This document shows positions 16,656 to 25,843 of a stretch of DNA of 64,000 bases, in pieces; within the stretch, counting starts at the first letter, position 1; every line of letters begins with the position of its first letter. The position numbers were made by a program, and so were the translations under genes. The notes beneath the pieces are model-generated. The model was not told the DNA's origin. It did no database searches and worked only from the letters and a program-made list of their open reading frames with translations. The DNA is from Methanobrevibacter ruminantium M1. Lineage in GTDB: Archaea > Methanobacteriota > Methanobacteria > Methanobacteriales > Methanobacteriaceae. Location of the stretch: the NCBI RefSeq assembly GCF_000024185.1, contig NC_013790.1, forward strand, positions 310,001 to 374,000. Direction: 5' to 3'.

Positions 16656-17894
16656 ATGCCTTCTTTATACATTAAAAACGTAAATATTATAAATCCATTC
16701 AGTGAAGAGCCTCTAGATGAAAGGCATGTCCTAATCAAGGACGGCAGAATCGAATCCCTTCATGCAGAGGAGTCTGCATTATATGCCAATCATATAGTCT
16801 TGGATGGTGAGGATAATTACCTCCTTCCAGGCTTTATAGACTCCCACGCTCATGTCATGGCAAACGGGTTTCATAAAGAGGATACAATGAAAAATCCACT
16901 TGCATTGCACTTTTACAATGCTATAGAGAATATGAAAGCTACAATTGATGCTGGGGTAACAACTGTACGTGACACTGGACTTGCAGATATTGGAGTAAAG
17001 ATGGCACAGGAAAGGAAGATATTCCCTGCTCCAAGATTAAACATTTCCATTAAGCCATTGGCTATCACTGGAGGTCATTTTGACTTTTATCTCAATTCAG
17101 GCTTTGATATGGAACTTGCATATCCTGGCTTTCCAATCGGTACCTGCGATGGGGTGGAGGATGTCTTGAAGAAAACCCGTGAGGTTATTAGGGCTCGTGC
17201 TGACTTTATTAAAATCATGGCAAGCGGAGGAATTCTATCTCCTAATACAAGCCCTGAATTTGCACAGTTCAATAAAAAGGAATTGAAGACAATCGTCTCT
17301 GAGGCTGAAAACTATAACCTTAAGGTAGCTGCCCATTGCCATAGCTTAGAAGGAATACAAAGATGTGTAAAGGCTGGAATCAAGTCCATTGAACATGGTA
17401 CTTTCATTGATAGAAAGACATCAGAGCTATTGGCTAAAAAGAGAATCTACCTTACTCCAACCTTAATCGTTCATCAAACCCTTATTAAGGAAGGTTTCCC
17501 TGTTTGGGATAATTTTGCAGATGATAAGGTTAAAAAGCTTAAGGAAGTCGTTAAGATTCAAAAGGAAAATATCGAAACAGCTTACCAGTGTGGGGTTAAG
17601 TTCCTGATGGGCTCTGACTGTGGTGTGATTGACCATGGAAGAAACCTTGGAGAGTTAAAGCAATTGGTTGATATTGGACTAAGCCCTCTTGAGGCTATTC
17701 AAGCCGGAACAATAGAAGGTGCTAAATTCTTCAATCAAGAGAATGACTTGGGATCCATTGAAACAGGTAAGATTGGTGATGTTATTTTAGTTAAAGAGAA
17801 TCCTATTGAAAATATTGGGTCTTTAGTTGATAATGATAATATTTTAGCTGTAATTCAGGATGGAAAAATACTTAAGGATAAACCTATCTATTAA
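16656..17894 (+). CDS. Metal-dependent amidohydrolase
   Basis: A 412-residue TIM-barrel amidohydrolase. The metal and catalytic residues expected for the prolidase/imidazolonepropionase-like group are all visible: H64 and H66 (IDSHAHV), K186 (FIKIMASGG), H227 (AAHCHS), H247 (SIEHGT) and D321 (GSDCGV). The N-terminal and C-terminal beta-sandwich segments are also present (LLPGF and GDVILVKENP). Related enzymes hydrolyse Xaa-Pro or Xaa-Arg dipeptides or cyclic amides; the substrate here is unknown. Ribosome binding site GAGGTGATTAA. It lies 86 bp after the phosphomevalonate dehydratase gene, possibly co-transcribed, without obvious functional link. Confidence 0.88.
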   Translation: MPSLYIKNVNIINPFSEEPLDERHVLIKDGRIESLHAEESALYANHIVLDGEDNYLLPGFIDSHAHVMANGFHKEDTMKNPLALHFYNAIENMKATIDAGVTTVRDTGLADIGVKMAQERKIFPAPRLNISIKPLAITGGHFDFYLNSGFDMELAYPGFPIGTCDGVEDVLKKTREVIRARADFIKIMASGGILSPNTSPEFAQFNKKELKTIVSEAENYNLKVAAHCHSLEGIQRCVKAGIKSIEHGTFIDRKTSELLAKKRIYLTPTLIVHQTLIKEGFPVWDNFADDKVKKLKEVVKIQKENIETAYQCGVKFLMGSDCGVIDHGRNLGELKQLVDIGLSPLEAIQAGTIEGAKFFNQENDLGSIETGKIGDVILVKENPIENIGSLVDNDNILAVIQDGKILKDKPIY

Positions 17895-18022
17895 AATACT
17901 CTTAAAAATAGTTTATTTATTAAAAAAGTTTTTATAAGTGTTTATAAACTAAAAATTAGTAATTTTATTTTTTAAAAAAAGAGTAAAGAGATAATAAAAA
18001 ATATTATCTCTTAAAAATTCAT

Positions 18023-18271
18023 TTATTTTTTAAAAAGGCCTTTTATTTTGCTTAAAACACCACTAGCAAGAAGACCTATGGCGATATCATAGATTTGTTC
18101 AGCTTGTGCTGCATCAACACCTAATTTTTCTGCAATTAAGTTAACAATAGTATCTTTGTTCTTATTTCCAGCTAAAAAGGTGCTTTGGAAAATATCGTTG
18201 ACTTGGCCACCTTGGTCTTCACTTAAGTTAGCTTGTTTCATAATTTCTTGAATAAAATCTGCTTCATTCAT
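18023..18271 (-). CDS. Hypothetical small helical protein
   Basis: About 82 residues if translation starts at ATG 18271; a start 17 codons upstream (18322) is open but has no ribosome binding site and would add an Ile/Asn/Lys-rich tail unlike a protein N-terminus. The product looks entirely helical and acidic with a basic end (LASGVLSKIKGLFKK). I do not recognise the family; the pattern of helices is loosely like small DUF937-type or phasin-like proteins. It converges with the amidohydrolase gene and is divergent to copZ. Confidence 0.6.
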   Translation of the reverse strand: MNEADFIQEIMKQANLSEDQGGQVNDIFQSTFLAGNKNKDTIVNLIAEKLGVDAAQAEQIYDIAIGLLASGVLSKIKGLFKK

Positions 18272-18384
18272 AATAATAGTTTTGTCTTTTATAGTATTAA
18301 TATTAAACTGTTTTATATTCAATTATATTTTACTTCTTTACTTATTTTCCCTTGTTTTAATTAGATGGCGATTTTAAAGAGTTT

Positions 18385-18400
18385 TTTAGGTTTACCAAAA
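18385..18400 (+). promoter_or_regulatory. Candidate metalloregulator operator before copZ
   Basis: TTTAGGTTTACCAAAA lies directly upstream of the TATA-like ACTATATATTATATG, about 85-100 bp before copZ. It matches 15 of 16 bases of a site before the methyltransferase gene (7503-7518) in the same position relative to TATA. The second half can also be read as a BRE (CCAAAACT), so part of the similarity could be core promoter. Confidence 0.35.
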
Positions 18401-18482
18401 CTATATATTATATGTCGATATAAATAAATTTATACAAAGAAAATTTATTTATGAAGTTGATAAATTTTTAAAGGTGATAAAT

Positions 18483-18689
18483 ATGGCAGAAAAAGAATTA
18501 AATGTTGTCGGTATGCACTGTCCTTCATGTGTAATGGCTGTTGAACTTTCCATGAAAGATTTAAATGGTGTAGACGACGCTAAAGCAAGTTTAGACACTA
18601 ACTCTGTAACAGTAGAATATGATCCAGACAAAATTACTGATGCAGACTTAGTTGGCGCTGTAAAAGAAGCAGGATTTGATGTAGAATAA
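18483..18689 (+). CDS. copZ: Copper chaperone, HMA domain
   Basis: A 68-residue single heavy-metal-associated domain with the metal-binding motif GMHCPSC, followed by the usual ferredoxin-like beta-alpha-beta pattern (VELSMKDLNGVDDAKASLDTN, VTVEYDP, LVGAVKEAGFDV). It binds Cu(I) and passes it to a P-type ATPase; the CopA-like pump is the next gene, 193 bp downstream. An upstream in-frame GTG (18474) is part of the ribosome binding site AAAGGTGATAA, so ATG 18483 is the start. Confidence 0.93.
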   Translation: MAEKELNVVGMHCPSCVMAVELSMKDLNGVDDAKASLDTNSVTVEYDPDKITDADLVGAVKEAGFDVE

Positions 18690-18882
18690 GTAAGATAATA
18701 GTTAAAAACTTTTTTTCTTATTTTTTTATTTATTTTACTTTAATCTTTTTCTTTTTTTATTGGAATTTTATTTTTCAAAGGTTGATTTTAGAATTTTCTA
18801 ATTTTTTTAACTATTGTTATAAGATATCTAATTAAATATTTTAAATTATTAAATGATTATTAAGAATTAAAGGAAGACTTAT

Positions 18883-21363
18883 ATGGCTCAAAAAGAATTG
18901 GATATTCCTGTAGATGGCATGCATTGTTCCTCTTGTTCCCTTCTAGTTGAAAAGTCGCTAGGTAAGCTTGATGAAGTGGAATCCATCAATGTGGACCTAA
19001 ACACCAATAAGGCCCATATGGTGTTAAAGGATAATCTCTCTCCAGAAACAATCGATAAGACAGTTGAATCTGTGGGATTTACCGTTCCAAAGGAGGAAGT
19101 GGTCATTCAGATTGCTGGAATGCATTGTGCCTCTTGCGTGAACAATGTTGAAAAGTTCCTTCCTCGTGTAGATGGTGTGGTTGAGGCAAATGCCAATCTT
19201 TCCAATCAGAAGGTTACCATCACATACTATAGGGACATGCTCAATCTAAAGGAGATTCAAAAGACAATCGAAATGCTTGGATTCGAATATATCGGCCTTG
19301 ACGGCGAACTGGACATAATGGATGAAGAGGAAAGGTATCAAAAGGACCTTAGAGGCAAACTATATAGAATCATAGTAGGTCTGGTCTTTGCCGGTATACT
19401 TATGGCAATTATGCATTTCCATATTACAATTCCTCCATTGACTATGGGACAACTCTCTTTAATCATAGCTATTTTCCCATTCTGTTATGTAAGCATGCCT
19501 ATCTTAAAGGCTGGATGGAACTCCTTCAAGCATAAGAACCTAGATATGGATGTAATGTATTCAATGGGTATTCTTGTGGCATTTGTATCAAGCGTATTAG
19601 GTACATTCAATATAATTCTCGACTCAAGTTTTATGTTCTATGAATCTGCAGTGATGTTGCCTTCATTCCTCACTATAGGACGTTATCTTGAGGCAAGAGC
19701 AAAAAGGAAAACCTCATCATCAATCAAGGAGCTTATTGGCCTTCAGCCAAAAACAGCAACATTAATTACAAGTGATGAAGAGGGCAATAGCATAGAAAAG
19801 GAAATAGATATTGAGGATATCAATATTGGAGACATATTGCTTGTAAAGCCTGGTGAAAAGATACCTGCAGACTCTATTGTAGTTGACGGTGAAAGCTATG
19901 TTGATGAGGCTATGATTACAGGAGAACCGGTTCCTAAGCTTAAAAAGGAGGGAATCGATGTTTTCTCAGGTACAATAAACCAAGATGGTGCATTAAAGAT
20001 AGAGGCTCAGAAGATTGGGTCTGAAACTGTCTTATCACAGATCATTCAACTTGTTGAAAAGGCACAAGGGTCAAAGCCTCCTGTTCAAAGGCTTGCAAAT
20101 AAGATTGTCAGCTGGTTTATACCTGTTATCCTTACAATTGCTATAGTCGTATTCTGTCTATGGTACTTTGTAGCAGGTGCAGGCTTGTTGTTCTCACTAA
20201 CATGCCTTATCTCTGTTCTTGTAGTTGCATGTCCATGTTCCCTTGGCCTTGCTACCCCTACAGCAGTTACCGTTGGGGTCGGTAGGGCAGCAGAATATGG
20301 TATACTAATCAAGAATGGAGAAACCTTGGAAAGCTCTAAGGATGTTGATGTATGTGTATTCGATAAGACTGGAACCATTACAGAAGGCAAGCCTGAGGTA
20401 GCAGACATTGAAACATTTGATATGGCTGGTGACAAGTTCCTTCAAGTCCTATCAAGCGTTGAGAATAATTCAAATCACCCTATTGCAAAATCCATTTTAA
20501 ACAGATTTAAGAGTGATAATCTTAAATTAACAGAGGAAGGCAAGGATGATTTGGCTTTACTTGAAGTAAGTGACTTTGAAAACATAACTGGTAAAGGTTT
20601 AAAGGCTAATGTGGTAGTGGATGAAAATAATTCTTCAGTTCTCGCCGGAAACCTTAAACTTATGGAATCAGAAGGTGTGGAAGTCACAGATGAAGTATTA
20701 GATAAGTTCAATACCTTTGTGTCCGAAGCAAAAACAACCATTGTAATGGCAATAGATGGCGAGATAAAGGGAATAATCACCTTAATGGATAAGATAAAGG
20801 ATAACTCCAAGTCAGCTATTGATGAGCTCCATAAGATGGGCATAGAAACCTATATGCTTACAGGAGACAATGAAAAGACAGCTTCCACTGTAGCAAATGA
20901 AGTAGGCATAGATAATGTTATAGCAAATGTTCTTCCAAACGACAAGTTGGATAAGGTTCAAGAGCTTCAAAAGGAAGGAAAAAGAGTCTTGTTTGTTGGT
21001 GATGGAATCAATGATGCTCCAGCTTTATCCCAAGCAGACGTAGGTGTGGCTATGGGAAACGGTACCGACATTGCTATGGAAAGCGGTGATATTGTTATTA
21101 TGGAAGGAGACTTAGAAAACGTTGTAGCTTCCATACAGTTCTCCAAAAAGGTAATGACAAGAATCAAGGAAAACCTTTTCTGGGCTTTTGCATATAATAT
21201 GCTCTTGGTTCCAGCAGCTGCAGGTTTGCTATTCCTATTATTTGGAATAGTATTTAAGCCAGAATGGGCTGGACTTGCAATGGCATTAAGTTCAGTGACT
21301 GTAATCAGCTTATCATTGTTATTAAAACGTTATGTGCCTCCAATAAAAAGGAATAAGGTTTAA
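18883..21363 (+). CDS. copA: Cu(I)-exporting P1B-type ATPase
   Basis: An 826-residue heavy-metal pump. Two N-terminal HMA domains carry GMHCSSC (C15, C18) and GMHCASC (C82, C85). The transmembrane metal site is the CPC at 450-452 (ACPCSLGLATPTA). The phosphorylated Asp is D494 in DKTGT, the actuator motif is TGEP, and the hinge GDGINDAP is near 706. Eight membrane helices are expected. CPC with N-terminal MxCxxC domains indicates the Cu+/Ag+ subgroup (P1B-1). Ribosome binding site AAAGGAAGA. With copZ upstream it makes a two-gene copper-resistance module; no CsoR-type regulator is adjacent. Confidence 0.96.
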   Translation: MAQKELDIPVDGMHCSSCSLLVEKSLGKLDEVESINVDLNTNKAHMVLKDNLSPETIDKTVESVGFTVPKEEVVIQIAGMHCASCVNNVEKFLPRVDGVVEANANLSNQKVTITYYRDMLNLKEIQKTIEMLGFEYIGLDGELDIMDEEERYQKDLRGKLYRIIVGLVFAGILMAIMHFHITIPPLTMGQLSLIIAIFPFCYVSMPILKAGWNSFKHKNLDMDVMYSMGILVAFVSSVLGTFNIILDSSFMFYESAVMLPSFLTIGRYLEARAKRKTSSSIKELIGLQPKTATLITSDEEGNSIEKEIDIEDINIGDILLVKPGEKIPADSIVVDGESYVDEAMITGEPVPKLKKEGIDVFSGTINQDGALKIEAQKIGSETVLSQIIQLVEKAQGSKPPVQRLANKIVSWFIPVILTIAIVVFCLWYFVAGAGLLFSLTCLISVLVVACPCSLGLATPTAVTVGVGRAAEYGILIKNGETLESSKDVDVCVFDKTGTITEGKPEVADIETFDMAGDKFLQVLSSVENNSNHPIAKSILNRFKSDNLKLTEEGKDDLALLEVSDFENITGKGLKANVVVDENNSSVLAGNLKLMESEGVEVTDEVLDKFNTFVSEAKTTIVMAIDGEIKGIITLMDKIKDNSKSAIDELHKMGIETYMLTGDNEKTASTVANEVGIDNVIANVLPNDKLDKVQELQKEGKRVLFVGDGINDAPALSQADVGVAMGNGTDIAMESGDIVIMEGDLENVVASIQFSKKVMTRIKENLFWAFAYNMLLVPAAAGLLFLLFGIVFKPEWAGLAMALSSVTVISLSLLLKRYVPPIKRNKV

Positions 21364-21427
21364 TAATTTAAAAAATTATTTTTTTTTGATTTGATTAGGC
21401 TTATTTTTTTAAATTCTTTAATTCATT

Positions 21428-21550
21428 TTTATTTTTTCTTTTTTTAGTTTTTTTTTTAATTCTTAATTTTCATTTTTTATTTTTCTTTTTTTAGTTTTTT
21501 TTTTAATTCTTAATTTTCATTTTTTATTTTTCTTTTTTTAGTTTTTTTAA
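21428..21550. repeat. 47-bp tandem repeat after copA
   Basis: The phrase TTTTTTTAGTTTTTTT recurs with its TAG at 21445, 21492 and 21539 (spacing 47 and 47). The units between are almost identical (TTAATTCTTAATTTTCATTT). The array fills most of the spacer between the convergent copA and trkH genes and may serve as terminator for either. Confidence 0.85.
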
Positions 21551-21585
21551 TTTAATTTAACTTTAGTGCTCTCTACGGATTCTAA

Positions 21586-23064
21586 TTAATTAGGCTTAAT
21601 TTTCCTCATCATTCTCCTTTTAACAAATCTTAAACTTTGGTTAAATGTCTCAAATCCTATTTGGATAGTTAAAAGTATAGGAATTATCTCCAGTCTTCCT
21701 AGCCACATTAAAAATATCAACACTACCTTTGGAATAGTGCCAAGCTCTCCGCTGATTATTCCTGTGCTTAATCCCACATTACCTAAAGTGGACACCACAT
21801 CAAATAAAGTATTGAATGGATCATTTGTATAATAAGTCATTATTATCCAAGATATGGCTAAAAAGAATATATAAACTGCCATATATGAAGATGCCTCTTT
21901 CATTTCTCCTTCATTTATTGATTTTCCAGATATCTTGATCTTTACAAACCTTCCAGGAGAAACTATATTTGTCACAGCAAGATGTGTGCTTTTTAAGAGT
22001 GTAATTACTCTAACAAGCTTTATAGCACCTACAGTGGAACCTGAAGAACCACCCATCAGCATCAAGACTATTATGATTATCAGTGCAGGGGGAGCCCATG
22101 CTGCCATCTCACTTGGAGGGGCAATGTTTGCTCCTGTTGTTGTAATTGCAGAAACGACATGGAAAACCACATCCATAGGAGCAAGTTTTGTAATGATTGC
22201 AATTGCTATTGCACTAAGTATGATGCTTACAATCAATAGTTGGAATTGTATATCCTTTAATATGGCTTTTCCTTTTGTTTTAGCCATTTTATAATGGACT
22301 GTAAAGCTTGTAGCCCCTAATATCATTAGAAAGATAGTGATTATATAAACAATATCATTTTGGTAGAATCCGATATTTGCATTCTTTATTGACATTCCTC
22401 CGGCGGATATTGTAGTGAATGTCAGATTTATGGAATCAAAGAGGGGAAGTCCTGCTATAAGATATAAGATGACCCCTATAACGGTATAAATGGCATATAT
22501 CTGCATTGTTTTTTTAAGGGTATTTTTTATATTTGGCTTTATTCTATCTTCCCTTGCTTCAGACTTGTATAGCTTGAATGCAGAAGTTCCAGGCTTAATG
22601 AGTAGGCTTATGAAGATGATTACCACTCCAAGTCCACCGATCCATTGTTCCACACTTCTTAAAAATAGTATTGACATAGGCAAGGATTCAACATCGCTGA
22701 ACATGGTCAATCCGCTTCCGGTCCATGCAGAGATATTTTCAAAAAAAGCGTCTACGAATGAGACATCTAAAATCAGCATCATGATTATTGCTCCAACAAG
22801 ACCTGCCCATAGCCATGATATGCTTGATATGATCATCCCATGCTTGAATTTAAGTTTGTCATATTCTCTGAATCCTTGAGAAAAAATAACTCCTAATATG
22901 ATTGAAATTAAAGGCGGAATTACTCCATAAACATAATTGAATTCTCTATAGAATAAGTCGATTGGCAGAGGAAATAGCAGTATTGCCCCTATGCCGATCA
23001 TGATGTATCCAAGATAATGTAAGATAATTTTAATATCTTGCTTTGATAGGTATTTTATTCTCAT
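21586..23064 (-). CDS. trkH: TrkH-type potassium channel subunit
   Basis: A 492-residue membrane protein of the Trk/Ktr potassium uptake family with four channel-like pore repeats. Selectivity-filter-type segments are visible as WTGSGLTMF, TISAGGMSIKNAN, AITTTGANIAPP and TLGNVGLSTG. It imports K+ and normally needs a cytoplasmic TrkA subunit, which is not adjacent. The ORF is open for 20 further codons upstream (23124), but AAGGTGGG lies 5 nt before ATG 23064 and the extension has no ribosome binding site. It is divergent from the trp operon and shares its upstream region. Confidence 0.93.
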   Translation of the reverse strand: MRIKYLSKQDIKIILHYLGYIMIGIGAILLFPLPIDLFYREFNYVYGVIPPLISIILGVIFSQGFREYDKLKFKHGMIISSISWLWAGLVGAIIMMLILDVSFVDAFFENISAWTGSGLTMFSDVESLPMSILFLRSVEQWIGGLGVVIIFISLLIKPGTSAFKLYKSEAREDRIKPNIKNTLKKTMQIYAIYTVIGVILYLIAGLPLFDSINLTFTTISAGGMSIKNANIGFYQNDIVYIITIFLMILGATSFTVHYKMAKTKGKAILKDIQFQLLIVSIILSAIAIAIITKLAPMDVVFHVVSAITTTGANIAPPSEMAAWAPPALIIIIVLMLMGGSSGSTVGAIKLVRVITLLKSTHLAVTNIVSPGRFVKIKISGKSINEGEMKEASSYMAVYIFFLAISWIIMTYYTNDPFNTLFDVVSTLGNVGLSTGIISGELGTIPKVVLIFLMWLGRLEIIPILLTIQIGFETFNQSLRFVKRRMMRKIKPN

Positions 23065-23253
23065 TAAACCCACCTTCTTTAAATTCAATCTTAAATTACC
23101 AATAATATAAATAAAGTTAGGCATTATTGTATTTATATTAGGTATGAAGTATTTTGAAAATTTTAATAATTACCATTTATAAGATTTATTCAAGTAATAT
23201 TTAAATTTTTTTATTTATGCATATTCCGATAATTTTTTTTGAAAATATGTCAT

Positions 23254-23320
23254 TATAATGTATATTTTTGTACAACAAAGATTTAAATAGTACATTATAC
23301 ATAATAAAATATACATTATA
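23254..23320 (+). promoter_or_regulatory. trp operon promoter with TGTACA-type operator boxes
   Basis: TGTACA lies at 23269-23274 and AGTACA at 23289-23294, flanking the TATA-like TTTAAATA (23282-23289). They are enclosed by a perfect 12-bp inverted repeat, TATAATGTATAT at 23254-23265 and ATATACATTATA at 23309-23320. In Methanothermobacter, TrpY represses the trp operon by binding TGTACA boxes overlapping the promoter, so this arrangement strongly suggests a TrpY-type operator. The gene normally found divergent there (trpY) is replaced by trkH. Confidence 0.7.
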
Positions 23321-23445
23321 AAAAGATATAAATTAATGTTTAAGTAAGATTTTAACATTTATTTATTTATCAAAATTTTTAAAATTTATTTATCTACTAA
23401 AATTTCTAAAATTTATTTATTTATCAAACAAAAGGAGATTAAGAA

Positions 23446-25101
23446 GTGTTTTACCCCAAAATAGAAGAAGTAAAGGAAATAGCAAAGGATGATTCGTATA
23501 AAAGAATCCCAATAAGCTATGAAATATTTTCAGACACTAAGACTTCAATAGAAGTCTTAAGAAGACTTAGAATCTTAAGCAACCATTGCTACATGCTTGA
23601 AAGTGTAGAAGATTCTAAAAATTGGGGTAGATACAGTTTTCTTGGATTCAATCCTATCCTTGAGTTGACTTGTCAGGATGGAGAACTGGTCATTAAAGGA
23701 AAATCAAGCTTCAGTGATTGTGGAATTGAAGATGAAAAAGATAAATGCTTTAGCATAAAAACTGATAATCCTGGAGAATATATTAGAGAAATAATAGAAG
23801 AAAACAAATCTCCAAAGCTTGAAAACATCCCTCCATTTTCAGGTGGGCTTGTAGGCTATTTCTCATATGATTATATCAAGTACAGCGAACCCTCACTGAT
23901 ATTGGATGCACAGAATCAGGACGCCTTTAAGGATGTTGACTTGATGCTCTTTGATAAGGTAATTGCATTTGACAACTACAAGCAGAAGATAGTTGTAATC
24001 GTTAATATGAAAGTAAACGATGAAGATATGCTAAAAAATGAATCAATCGAGGAAAACTATCAAAAAGCCTGCAATGACATTAAGGACATAGTGAATATTA
24101 TAAAGGCAGATAATATAGTGGATCTCTTGAATGACGACTTTAAAGACCAGCTAACAAACAAGAAGACAATCAAGTCATTAGAGGAAATGAAAGGACTAAA
24201 AACCTTAGAGGAATTGGACAGATGCAGAAAGGAAATTACCAAACACCTTCCGATTGAACTCAAGTCTGATTTCAGATATCTCTTTTCAAAAGAAGAATAC
24301 TGTGACATGGTGGAGCGGGCAAAGCATTACATAAGAGAGGGAGACATTTTCCAAGTGGTTCTTTCAAACAGAATAGAAGCAGACATTGAAGGAAGCTTGT
24401 TTGATGTATATAGGGTTCTTAGAACAACAAATCCTTCCCCTTATATGTTCTATTTCTCCAGTGATGATATAGAAATAGCAGGTGCTAGTCCTGAAACTCT
24501 TGTAAAGCTTGTAAACAATCAGGTTTACACCTTCCCTCTTGCTGGAACCCGTCCAAGGGGAAAAACAGATGAAGAAGACAGACAACTGGAAGAGGAACTG
24601 TTGGCAGATGAAAAGGAAAGAGCAGAGCATAATATGCTTGTCGACCTTGGAAGAAATGACATAGGCAAAATAAGCCAAATAGGCTCTGTCAAGGTAAACA
24701 GATATATGGATATAGTAAGGTTCTCCCATGTGATGCACATAGGATCAACTGTAGAGGGAATTTTAAGGGAAAATTATGACTATCTATCCACAATAGATTC
24801 AATCCTACCTGCTGGAACCTTATCTGGAGCCCCTAAGATAAGGGCATGTGAGATAATCAATGAGCTTGAAGACAATAAAAGAGGAATCTATGGTGGAGCA
24901 ATTGGCTATATTGACTTAACAGGCAATCTGGACACTTGCATTGCAATAAGGATAGCTTTTGCAAGAGACAATAAGGTATTTATCAGATCAGGTGCAGGAA
25001 TAGTTGCAGATAGCGTCCCCGAAAGCGAGTTTGTAGAATCTATCAATAAGGCACAGGCAGTTATGGATGCTTTAAGATTAGCAGATGGAGGGATAGAATG
25101 A
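23446..25101 (+). CDS. trpE: Anthranilate synthase component I
   Basis: A 551-residue chorismate-binding enzyme that forms anthranilate from chorismate with ammonia from TrpG. The C-terminal chorismate-binding core shows GDIFQVVLSNR, SPYMFYF, GASPETLVKL, AGTRPRG, ERAEHNMLVDLGRNDIGK, PAGTLSGAPKIRA and the end segment RSGAGIVADSVPESEF. The N-terminal part has the ESVE-type feedback site (CYMLESVEDSKNWGRYSF), so tryptophan inhibition is likely. It starts with GTG (23446) behind AAAGGAGAT. It overlaps trpG by four bases. First gene of trpEGDCFBA. Confidence 0.97.
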   Translation: MFYPKIEEVKEIAKDDSYKRIPISYEIFSDTKTSIEVLRRLRILSNHCYMLESVEDSKNWGRYSFLGFNPILELTCQDGELVIKGKSSFSDCGIEDEKDKCFSIKTDNPGEYIREIIEENKSPKLENIPPFSGGLVGYFSYDYIKYSEPSLILDAQNQDAFKDVDLMLFDKVIAFDNYKQKIVVIVNMKVNDEDMLKNESIEENYQKACNDIKDIVNIIKADNIVDLLNDDFKDQLTNKKTIKSLEEMKGLKTLEELDRCRKEITKHLPIELKSDFRYLFSKEEYCDMVERAKHYIREGDIFQVVLSNRIEADIEGSLFDVYRVLRTTNPSPYMFYFSSDDIEIAGASPETLVKLVNNQVYTFPLAGTRPRGKTDEEDRQLEEELLADEKERAEHNMLVDLGRNDIGKISQIGSVKVNRYMDIVRFSHVMHIGSTVEGILRENYDYLSTIDSILPAGTLSGAPKIRACEIINELEDNKRGIYGGAIGYIDLTGNLDTCIAIRIAFARDNKVFIRSGAGIVADSVPESEFVESINKAQAVMDALRLADGGIE

Positions 25102-25724
25102 TTCTATTAGTAGACAATTATGACAGTTTCGTTTATAATTTATATCAATTCATTGGAGAGGCTTTAGCAAATATAAAGGGATACGATTTAGCCAGCAAAG
25201 GAGATTTGTATAAAATCTATGAAGAGATTAAGGTAATTCGAAATGATGAAATGACTGTAGAGGAACTAAGAGAGTTAAATCCAGATTATATTATCCTATC
25301 TCCAGGTCCAGGCAAACCTAAGGATGCAGGAATCTGTAAGGATATTGTAAAAGAGTATATTAATTCAGATGTTCCAATTTTAGGTGTATGCCTTGGCCAT
25401 CAAGCCATTTGTGAAGCCCTTGGCACCAATATCATACATGCCAAGGAATTGATGCATGGAAAAACCTCTATTATTGAATTGGATGAGGATAAGATATTCA
25501 AGGACATTTCAGACCCAATTCAAATAGCACGATATCATTCCTTGGCTGTAGAGAATGATAGTTTGTCTAATGATTTGATTGTATTGGCAAGAACAGATGA
25601 TAATGAGATAATGGCGGTAAGGCATAAAAATGCTAATATTTATGGTCTGCAATTCCATCCAGAGTCTGTATTGACTCCTGAGGGATTAAAGATAATAGAG
25701 AATTTTTTAAATATTAAAAATTAG
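25098..25724 (+). CDS. trpG: Anthranilate synthase component II (glutamine amidotransferase)
   Basis: A 208-residue class I glutamine amidotransferase that supplies ammonia to TrpE. The catalytic triad is visible: Cys in LGVCLGHQ, His and Glu in QFHPES. The oxyanion motif ILSPGPGKPKD is present. The ATGA overlap with trpE indicates translational coupling. An insert of about 20 residues near the N-terminus (ALANIKGYDLASKGDLYKIY) is longer than in bacterial TrpG. In organisms with one copy it may also serve p-aminobenzoate synthesis. Confidence 0.96.
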   Translation: MILLVDNYDSFVYNLYQFIGEALANIKGYDLASKGDLYKIYEEIKVIRNDEMTVEELRELNPDYIILSPGPGKPKDAGICKDIVKEYINSDVPILGVCLGHQAICEALGTNIIHAKELMHGKTSIIELDEDKIFKDISDPIQIARYHSLAVENDSLSNDLIVLARTDDNEIMAVRHKNANIYGLQFHPESVLTPEGLKIIENFLNIKN

Positions 25725-25843
25725 ATTTAGATGTTTTTTCTTTTAAATAAAGTTAAAAATAAAGAATTTTAAATATTTTTATTGGATAGAGTTTAATTTT
25801 ATGAATTTTAAATATTATTAGAAAAAGTTAAAAAAGGGATTTT

